This document shows, piece by piece, positions 58,321 through 64,000 of a stretch of DNA of 64,000 bases; positions within the stretch are counted from its first letter, which is position 1, and every line of letters starts with the position of its first letter. The translations under genes were made by a program, and so were the position numbers. The notes beneath the pieces were generated by a model that was given only the letters and a program-made list of their open reading frames with translations, ran no database searches and was not told the DNA's origin. Source of the stretch: Allochromatium vinosum DSM 180 (lineage in GTDB: Bacteria > Pseudomonadota > Gammaproteobacteria > Chromatiales > Chromatiaceae); contig NC_013851.1 in assembly GCF_000025485.1 (NCBI RefSeq), positions 1,403,154 through 1,467,153 on the forward strand, written 5' to 3'.

Positions 58321-59622
58321 TCAGCGCTTCCCTTGAGTTGTGGTTTGATCGGATGGCGGCGTGCCGGATGAGGACTCGGCCGCCGGTGTCCGGGTCGCCG
58401 GCGGCGTCTTGGCGGCCGGCGCAGAGGGTGGGGTCGTCGTTGCGCCCAGCGTCAGCGCGGCGAGCGTGCCGTCGTCGGCATAGACATAGACGCGGTTGCC
58501 CGCGACCAGCGGGCGGGCGGTGATGCCGGACTTGGTCAGACGCATCCGCCCCACCAGTCGTCCATCACGCTTGTCGAGCAGATGCAGATAGCCCTCGAAG
58601 TCGCCGACCAGCAGCCGTTCGCCGAGCAGCGCGGGCGCGGTGAGCCGACGATAGCGCAGTTGGTCCTGACTCCAGCGCCCGGCGCCATCGGCCATCTCGG
58701 CGCCCCAGACCTGATCCTTGGAGTCGGTCACATAGAGTCCGCCGTCGTCGGCCACCAGTCCGGCGTGAGCCGAGAGTTCGCGTCGCCACAGCACTTCGCC
58801 CAGCTCGCGATCCACGGCGGCCAGATCGCCATTGTAGGCGCCGACATAGACCGTCGGGCCGACCACGACCGGATCGGCATCGATGTCGGCGATGCGCGCC
58901 AGTTCAGAGCGTCCGCTCGGACGGCTGACGGTCACTTCCCAGATCGGCAGACCATCCTTGGGATCGAGCTTGACCAGCTTGCCGCCCGAGAGTCCGACGA
59001 TGATCCCGTTTTCGGTCAGGGCCGGGGTGCTGCTGCCGCGCAGGGTCAGGACCGGCGGCGGATAGTCGATGCGCCACTGGCTCTGGCCGGTTGCGGCGTC
59101 CAGGCCATGGAGACTGTCGTCGAGCGTATGGACGAAGACCCGGCCATCGGCCCCCAAACGCGGCACCGAGAGCACCTCGCTGCCGAGCTGGGCGCGCCAG
59201 AGTTCATGCCCGTCCCGGGTCGAGAGCGCGACCAGCTCGCCCTGGCTGGTGCCGAGCACCAGACGCTCGCCGGCCACGTCCGGTCCGCCGCTGAAGGCCA
59301 GCCCCGTGTCGCGCTGCCAGAGTTCGCGTCCCGAGTCGGCGGCGAGCGCCACCACCCGGCCGCGCGCATCGGCGACATAGAGCCGCCCCTCGGCGAGCGC
59401 CGGAACCAGATAGAGCCGCCGCTCCTCGGTGCCGCGCGTCGGGCGTGCCGACCAGAGTGTGTCGAACCGCGTCTCCTGCGCCAGGGGCGGCAGCGGCGAG
59501 GGCGGTGTCGGGTCTTTCTCCTTGCCGAACCAGGGGATACCGCCGCAGCCGGCCAGCAACAGGGCCGGCGCCAGAACCAGGCTGAGCCGCAAGAGCGAAG
59601 ATCCGAAGCGAAGTCTCATCAT
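58321..59622 (-). CDS. bamB: Outer-membrane assembly lipoprotein BamB
   Basis: Lipoprotein of the BAM complex that folds outer-membrane proteins. The signal [14 protein letters not shown] has a LAGC lipobox. It is followed by an eight-bladed PQQ-type beta-propeller with repeats such as [49 protein letters not shown] and [15 protein letters not shown]. The C-terminus is a Thr/Pro/Ala-rich tail (about 35 residues) longer than usual. 433 residues from the ATG at 59622; a TTG at 59643 overlapping the yfgM stop is the alternative. Confidence 0.94.
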   Translation of the reverse strand: MMRLRFGSSLLRLSLVLAPALLLAGCGGIPWFGKEKDPTPPSPLPPLAQETRFDTLWSARPTRGTEERRLYLVPALAEGRLYVADARGRVVALAADSGRELWQRDTGLAFSGGPDVAGERLVLGTSQGELVALSTRDGHELWRAQLGSEVLSVPRLGADGRVFVHTLDDSLHGLDAATGQSQWRIDYPPPVLTLRGSSTPALTENGIIVGLSGGKLVKLDPKDGLPIWEVTVSRPSGRSELARIADIDADPVVVGPTVYVGAYNGDLAAVDRELGEVLWRRELSAHAGLVADDGGLYVTDSKDQVWGAEMADGAGRWSQDQLRYRRLTAPALLGERLLVGDFEGYLHLLDKRDGRLVGRMRLTKSGITARPLVAGNRVYVYADDGTLAALTLGATTTPPSAPAAKTPPATRTPAAESSSGTPPSDQTTTQGKR

Positions 59623-59639
59623 GGCGGTATCCGGGCCGC

Positions 59640-60266
59640 TCAACCGGCGGCAGGCAGGTTGTCGAGCTTGAGTCGGATCAGTTGCGAGAGGCTGCTGCCC
59701 GACTCGATCGCACGCTGATAGGCCGCGCGCGCCGCGTCCAGATCACCGCGCGCGGCGGCGATGTCGCCACGCACGGCAGCGAACTCACCGGCGAAGGCGG
59801 GGCTGACGTCATATTTGTCGAGCGTCCTGGCGGCCGCGTCCAACTGGTTCTCGGCGAACTGGAGACGCGCCAGACGCAGTGCGGCCAGACGCGCGATGGC
59901 CGGATCGGGCGCGGTGTCGATCGCGTTCTGGAGCGCGGTCATGGCCTCGGCCGTCTGGCCGGCCTCGTGGAGCGCCTTGGCCGCGACCAGGGCGCCGAGC
60001 GCCGGGTAGGGCGTGGAGCCGAAGTCGTCCTCAAGCCGGTCGATCTGCTTGCTCACCGCCTCGGTCTGCTTGTCGGCGGCATCGAGCATCAATTGCTCGA
60101 AGGCCATGGACGCCTGGCTGGCGGTGCTCTCCTGATGGCCGATCCACAAGCGCCAGCCCCAGATGGCAGCCAGACCGATGGCCGCGCCGGCGATCACCGA
60201 CAGACCATTGTCTTTCCACCAGGTCTTGATCGCCTCGACTTTCTCGTCGTCGGTTTCGTAGCTCAC
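59640..60266 (-). CDS. yfgM: YfgM family ancillary SecYEG translocon subunit
   Basis: Inner-membrane-anchored periplasmic TPR protein that cooperates with PpiD at SecYEG. A short cytoplasmic N-terminus SYETDDEKVEAIKTWWKDNG is followed by one helix (LSVIAGAAIGLAAIWGWRLW, about residues 21-40) and helical repeats (LGALVAAKALHEAGQTAEAM, AALRLARLQFAENQLDAAAR). The GTG at 60266 with GGAG upstream gives 208 residues, as in E. coli (206). Lies between hisS and bamB, the usual position. Confidence 0.92.
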   Translation of the reverse strand: MSYETDDEKVEAIKTWWKDNGLSVIAGAAIGLAAIWGWRLWIGHQESTASQASMAFEQLMLDAADKQTEAVSKQIDRLEDDFGSTPYPALGALVAAKALHEAGQTAEAMTALQNAIDTAPDPAIARLAALRLARLQFAENQLDAAARTLDKYDVSPAFAGEFAAVRGDIAAARGDLDAARAAYQRAIESGSSLSQLIRLKLDNLPAAG

Positions 60267-60288
60267 GACAGTCTCCGTCAATAGGGGG

Positions 60289-61551
60289 TCAAAGCATCTC
60301 GGTGAGGAAGGCGGCCACGTCCTCATGGCGCAGCTCGCGCTGCCCGGACTCGCCGCGCAGATCCTTCACGCCGATGACGCCGCGTTCCAGTTCCTCGTCG
60401 CCCAGGATCAGAGCGAAGCGCGCTCCGCTCTTGTCGGCCTTCTTGAACTGGCTCTTGAAGCTGCCGCCGCCGCCGTTGGACTGTAGACGCAGACGGGGCA
60501 GGGCATCGCGCAGTCGCTCGGCCAGCGCGGGCGCGGCCGCTTCGGCGCGTTCGCCGACGGCGACCAGATAGGCGTCGAGGCGCCGCTCGGGGGCGAATCC
60601 GGACTGCTCCAGGATCTCGACCAGCCGCTCCAGCCCCATGGCGAAGCCGACCGCCGGGGTCGCTCGCCCGCCGAGCTGCTCGACCAGTCCATCATAGCGC
60701 CCGCCGGCGCAGACCGTCCCCTGAGCGCCGAGATCCTCGGTGATCCACTCGAAGACGGTGCGATTGTAATAGTCCAGACCGCGCACCAGACGCGGGTTGA
60801 TCTGATAGTCGATGCCGGCGGCATCGAGTCCGGCACGCAGACGCTCGAAGTGCGCGCGCGTCTCCTCGCCCAGGACGTCCATGAGACTGGGCGCGTCGAC
60901 CAGCAGCCGCTGGGTCTCGGGGTGCTTGGAGTCCAGGATGCGCAGCGGATTGGTGCTCAGGCGCCGCTGGCTGTCGGCGTCGAGCTGGTCGGCGCGCGCC
61001 TGGAGATAGTCCACCAGTCGCTCGCGATAGACCTGACGCTCGGCGCTGTCGCCCAGGGTGTTGATCTCCAGCCGGAAGCTGTCGAGTCCCAGACGCCGCC
61101 ACAGCCGCGCCGTCAGCAGGATGACCTCGACGTCGATGTCGGGACCGGCCAGCCCGAAGGCTTCCACGCCGATCTGATGGAACTGACGATAGCGTCCGCG
61201 CTGCGGGCGCTCGTAGCGGAACATTGGTCCCTGATACCAGAGCCGCTGCGGCTGCACCAGCAGGCCGTGCTCGATGGCGGCGCGCACGCAGCTCGCCGTC
61301 CCCTCGGGACGCAGACTGAGGCTGTCGCCATGACGATCGGCGAAGCTGTACATCTCCTTCTCGACGATATCGGTCACTTCGCCGATGGAGCGTTTGAACA
61401 GCTCCGTCACCTCGACCAGTGGCGTGCGGATCTCGCTGTAGCCATAGCCGGCCAGCACCTCGCGCGCGGCTTCCTCGATACGGTGCCAGATGGCGATGCG
61501 CTCCGGCAGGATGTCGTGCATCCCGCGGATGGCTTGGATGTATTTGCTCAT
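60289..61551 (-). CDS. hisS: Histidyl-tRNA synthetase
   Basis: Charges tRNA-His. Class II elements: [10 protein letters not shown] at the start, [17 protein letters not shown] (motif 2 entry), [20 protein letters not shown], and the histidine-binding [12 protein letters not shown], with motif 3 in [12 protein letters not shown]. The C-terminal anticodon-binding domain ([20 protein letters not shown]) is present, unlike in HisZ upstream in the window. 420 residues. ATG at 61551. ispG, often between rodZ and hisS, is missing here. Confidence 0.98.
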   Translation of the reverse strand: MSKYIQAIRGMHDILPERIAIWHRIEEAAREVLAGYGYSEIRTPLVEVTELFKRSIGEVTDIVEKEMYSFADRHGDSLSLRPEGTASCVRAAIEHGLLVQPQRLWYQGPMFRYERPQRGRYRQFHQIGVEAFGLAGPDIDVEVILLTARLWRRLGLDSFRLEINTLGDSAERQVYRERLVDYLQARADQLDADSQRRLSTNPLRILDSKHPETQRLLVDAPSLMDVLGEETRAHFERLRAGLDAAGIDYQINPRLVRGLDYYNRTVFEWITEDLGAQGTVCAGGRYDGLVEQLGGRATPAVGFAMGLERLVEILEQSGFAPERRLDAYLVAVGERAEAAAPALAERLRDALPRLRLQSNGGGGSFKSQFKKADKSGARFALILGDEELERGVIGVKDLRGESGQRELRHEDVAAFLTEML

Positions 61552-61595
61552 GGATGAGGGCGCAAGTCAGGGTTGGCCGGAATCCGGCCAACGGA

Positions 61596-62678
61596 TCATT
61601 CGAAGGAACTCGGGTCGAGCGTGAAGCGCGCGACATTGCCGCGGGCGCGACGCTGGAGATCGAAGGGGCGACCACCGATCGTCAACTGGGTCGCGGAGGC
61701 ATTGCCGATGACGAATTTGTAGGGCGGTTCCCCATCGAGCACGCGCCGATCCCCCGAGCGCATCTCGCCATTGAGCACCACGCCGCCACCGGCGCCGCGC
61801 ACGTCGATCCAGGAAGTACCGGTGAACTCGAGCACGACCTCGGTGGAGGTCGGTTCGGGAGCCGGTTCTTCCGTCACGGATTCGGCCTGAGCTTCCGCGT
61901 CCGATGCCTCCTCGTCAGCGAGCGCCTCGTTGGTCGTGCTCTGAGCGCTCGTCAGCGTGCTGGCGGCGACGAGCGTCTCGACGGGTGCCGGGGTGGCCGG
62001 CGCGGCGGGTTCGGCCGGCTCGGCTGGCGTCGCGCCGGCAGGCGACTGGGATTGAGCGCCTCGAAGCGGGATGCTCTCGGGTGGCGCGGCGATCGTCGAC
62101 TCGGGGCCGGCGGCAGAGACCGACGTCGCATTCGCCGCCGTGGCCACACCGGACGTATCCGAAGGCTTGGCGGGGGCGGCGACCGTGCTCGCCGACTCCT
62201 CGCCCTTGGGCGACAGGGCGAGCGCGTCCGATTGCAGCGTGGAGTCGCTCTGTCCGCGTAGCCAGAGCGTTGCCATTCCGGCGACGACGCCGACCAGCAG
62301 GACGGCGACCGCCCAGACCCAGCGCCCGCCGCCGGACGACTGCGAGGAATCGTCCGGAACGCTCAGCGCATGACTCAGACCGACCTCGCGGACCGGAACC
62401 ATGGCGCGATAGGCCGTGACGATGGGCGCCGGGTCGGCCCCCAGCAGTCTGGCGTAGTTTTTGAGATAACCGACGACGAACACGGGCGCCGGCAGACGCT
62501 CGTACTGATCGCCCTCGATCGCCTCCACCACATGGCGCTGAAGATGGAGTTGAGCCGCGACCCGCTCGACGTCGAGCTTACGCGACTCACGCAGTGCCCG
62601 CAGTCGGCGACCCGGGGTATCGTTTGGCTCCAGCATGTTGGGATCGTCTGACAGCGTGGTGTTGATCGATGGACTCAT
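61596..62678 (-). CDS. rodZ: RodZ-type cell-shape protein (HTH_25 - TM - DUF4115)
   Basis: Bitopic protein that links MreB to the peptidoglycan machinery. The cytoplasmic HTH_25 domain (GRRLRALRESRKLDVERVAA, VFVVGYLKNYARLLG) occupies about residues 23-95. One helix WVWAVAVLLVGVVAGMATLW (about 117-136) and a Ser/Ala/Pro-rich periplasmic linker (about 140-275) follow, then the DUF4115 beta domain (VVLEFTGTSWIDVRGAGGGV, about 280-355). 360 residues. ATG at 62678; ATG at 62636 (MLEPNDTPG) could also serve. Confidence 0.92.
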   Translation of the reverse strand: MSPSINTTLSDDPNMLEPNDTPGRRLRALRESRKLDVERVAAQLHLQRHVVEAIEGDQYERLPAPVFVVGYLKNYARLLGADPAPIVTAYRAMVPVREVGLSHALSVPDDSSQSSGGGRWVWAVAVLLVGVVAGMATLWLRGQSDSTLQSDALALSPKGEESASTVAAPAKPSDTSGVATAANATSVSAAGPESTIAAPPESIPLRGAQSQSPAGATPAEPAEPAAPATPAPVETLVAASTLTSAQSTTNEALADEEASDAEAQAESVTEEPAPEPTSTEVVLEFTGTSWIDVRGAGGGVVLNGEMRSGDRRVLDGEPPYKFVIGNASATQLTIGGRPFDLQRRARGNVARFTLDPSSFE

Positions 62679-62796
62679 GGCGTGATCAATGGTCGGTTTT
62701 CAAAGTGCGGTATCACTTGCTTGGGTGATTCGCGGGGGCGGCCGACTGGCGGTGAACGCCAATGGGCCTGATCCGGTCGGTCTCGTCTTGGTCATC

Positions 62797-63585
62797 CTAG
62801 GGGACGCGGCCGGTCGTCGCCGGCTCAGGGAAGTTTTTGTCGAGGGCGTCCTGGTAGAAGGCGGCGCGCTTGCGGTTGCCGAGCGCGCGCTCGGCTTTGA
62901 TGCCAGCCTGGAGGGCAATGCGCGAGGCGGCGGGCGTGCGCACCGTCTCTGACTTGAAATAGCGGTCGATATAGTCCTTGGCGGCCTTGGCGTCGCCGCG
63001 CCTCATGGCCAGTTCGGCCAGACTGGCCAACGGGACACCGAAGCCGGCGTTCGACTGGAGGGCCGCGCGATAATGGGTCTCGGCCTTGGTCGTATCGCCT
63101 GCCTCAACGGCGCAATTGCCGGCGTTGGTCAAGGCGATCCAGGGCGAGGTGTAGATGGGGTTGGCGGCAGCCTTGAGGAACTGGGCATCGGCCTCGGCAT
63201 AACGGCGCTGATTGCACAGGAAGGAGCCATAGGCATTGAGCACGTCCGGATTGTTCGGAGCGAGCTGGATGGCGCGCTCATAGTGCTTGGCCGCCTCGTC
63301 GCTCTGCTGCAACTGTTCGAGCAGGAAGGCCAGCCAGACGTGTGCCGGTGCATATTTGGAATCGGCCCTGACGGCCTGCTGGGCGCGGCGCAGGGCGACC
63401 TCGGTCTGTCCCAGCCGATGGTATTCCTTGGCCAGGTCGACATAGAGCTTGGCCGGACTGTCATCCGGGGTCAGGCCCAGCGCCTCGTCGCCCGTCTTCA
63501 GGGTCGACTTGCCGCCACAGGCCAGCAGCGTCAGGCAGAGGCCGAGCACCAGAGACAGACGTGGAGCGAATCCGTGCATCGTCAT
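62797..63585 (-). CDS. pilW: Type IV pilus biogenesis TPR lipoprotein PilW (PilF)
   Basis: Pilotin needed for outer-membrane secretin PilQ multimerisation. A lipoprotein signal [17 protein letters not shown] (lipobox LLAC) precedes a chain of six TPR motifs, for example [40 protein letters not shown] and [20 protein letters not shown] (20 each). 262 residues. The start ATG overlaps the rlmN stop; a second ATG two codons on is possible. The 118 bases to rodZ contain no clear signal. Confidence 0.93.
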   Translation of the reverse strand: MTMHGFAPRLSLVLGLCLTLLACGGKSTLKTGDEALGLTPDDSPAKLYVDLAKEYHRLGQTEVALRRAQQAVRADSKYAPAHVWLAFLLEQLQQSDEAAKHYERAIQLAPNNPDVLNAYGSFLCNQRRYAEADAQFLKAAANPIYTSPWIALTNAGNCAVEAGDTTKAETHYRAALQSNAGFGVPLASLAELAMRRGDAKAAKDYIDRYFKSETVRTPAASRIALQAGIKAERALGNRKRAAFYQDALDKNFPEPATTGRVP

Positions 63586-64000
63586 CGCAGATCCACCCGT
63601 GTGTCCGCCTCGACCCGGATGCGCCCGAGCCGTCCGGTGCGATCCTGGACGCGCCCGACCAGTTGTCCGCAGGCAGCGGCGATCTCGTCGCCACGGGTCT
63701 TGCGCGTCATGGCGAAGATCCCCGAGCGGGCCAGCCGCTCGCGGAAGGTTTCGACCCGATCCGGCGGCGAGGTGCCGAAATCGCTGCCGGTGAAGGGGTT
63801 GAAAGGAATCAGATTGACCTTGGACGGCACGCCCTCGAGCAACCGGATGAGCTGCTTGGCGTGGGCCGGGCTGTCGTTGATGCCGTCGAGCATCACGTAT
63901 TCCCAGGTGATCTTGCGCCGCTTGTCGCCGGCGACATAGTGCTTGCAGGCGGGAATCAGCTCGGCGAGCGGATACTTGCGGTTGATCGGCACCAGTTCGT
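63582..64000 (-). CDS. rlmN: 23S rRNA/tRNA adenine-C2 methyltransferase RlmN (partial)
   Basis: C-terminal end of a radical-SAM enzyme that methylates A2503 of 23S rRNA and A37 of some tRNAs. The frame runs off the right edge, so the CxxxCxxC cluster motif and start are outside. The visible part has [40 protein letters not shown] and the catalytic cysteine in [12 protein letters not shown]. About 139 codons are present. First gene of the rlmN-pilW-rodZ-hisS-yfgM-bamB-der operon. Confidence 0.95.
   Translation of the reverse strand, partial: ELVPINRKYPLAELIPACKHYVAGDKRRKITWEYVMLDGINDSPAHAKQLIRLLEGVPSKVNLIPFNPFTGSDFGTSPPDRVETFRERLARSGIFAMTRKTRGDEIAAACGQLVGRVQDRTGRLGRIRVEADTRVDLR

Overview
The window is high-GC gammaproteobacterial chromosome. 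The intact, collinear reverse-type dissimilatory sulfite reductase cluster dsrABEFHCMKLJOPNRS (36582-50633) points to a purple sulfur bacterium of the Chromatiaceae, most like Allochromatium. That assignment rests on gene order and protein motifs read by eye, not on a database search. I saw no rRNA, tRNA, insertion sequence, prophage or CRISPR array; the DNA looks like core chromosome throughout.

Left part (1-24.4 kb): holC, fabA and proS on the minus strand diverge from a PilZ-domain gene. That gene leads the conserved housekeeping superoperon nnr-tsaE-amiB-mutL-miaA-hfq-hflX-hflK-hflC-yjeT-hisZ-purA. Next comes a translationally coupled set: a DUF2868-type membrane protein carrying 29 perfect CCAGAG hexamers (Pro-Glu repeats), a DUF3482-type GTPase, and bioA. 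A lipoprotein gene and a small membrane protein gene follow.

Middle part (24.4-36.6 kb): minus-strand small membrane and lipoprotein genes (sugE-like, Cys-rich lipoprotein, Bax1-I), then rraA and a CYTH phosphatase-fold gene on plus. After these lies a compact minus-strand phosphate island, DUF47/PhoU-like - PiT - P-loop protein - FHA-like/metallophosphatase - NptA-type Na/Pi carrier - HDOD. It sits behind three 11-bp-spaced GTCA repeats that look like a PHO box. Between this island and dsrA are three minus-strand genes, one of them an orphan Cas6/Cmx6-like protein.

Dsr part (36.2-50.6 kb): an AT-rich 20-bp near-perfect palindrome abuts the -35 element of a good promoter-like sequence, followed by a leader of about 330 nt before dsrA. 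Strong intercistronic hairpins lie after dsrB and after dsrC and may set the relative amounts of dsrAB, dsrEFHC and dsrM onward. The products together oxidise stored sulfur to sulfite: sulfur relay (DsrEFH, DsrC), reductase run in reverse (DsrAB with DsrL), membrane complex (DsrMKJOP), siroheme amidation (DsrN) and accessory proteins (DsrR, DsrS).

Right part (50.6-64 kb): ruvB on minus; a yjfK-yjfL-yjfJ-like membrane-stress set; a hemerythrin / DUF2249 / NnrS- or CcoN-like membrane protein set; then the conserved minus-strand envelope/translation operon rlmN-pilW-rodZ-hisS-yfgM-bamB-der. In that operon ispG is missing from its usual place, and rlmN runs off the right edge.
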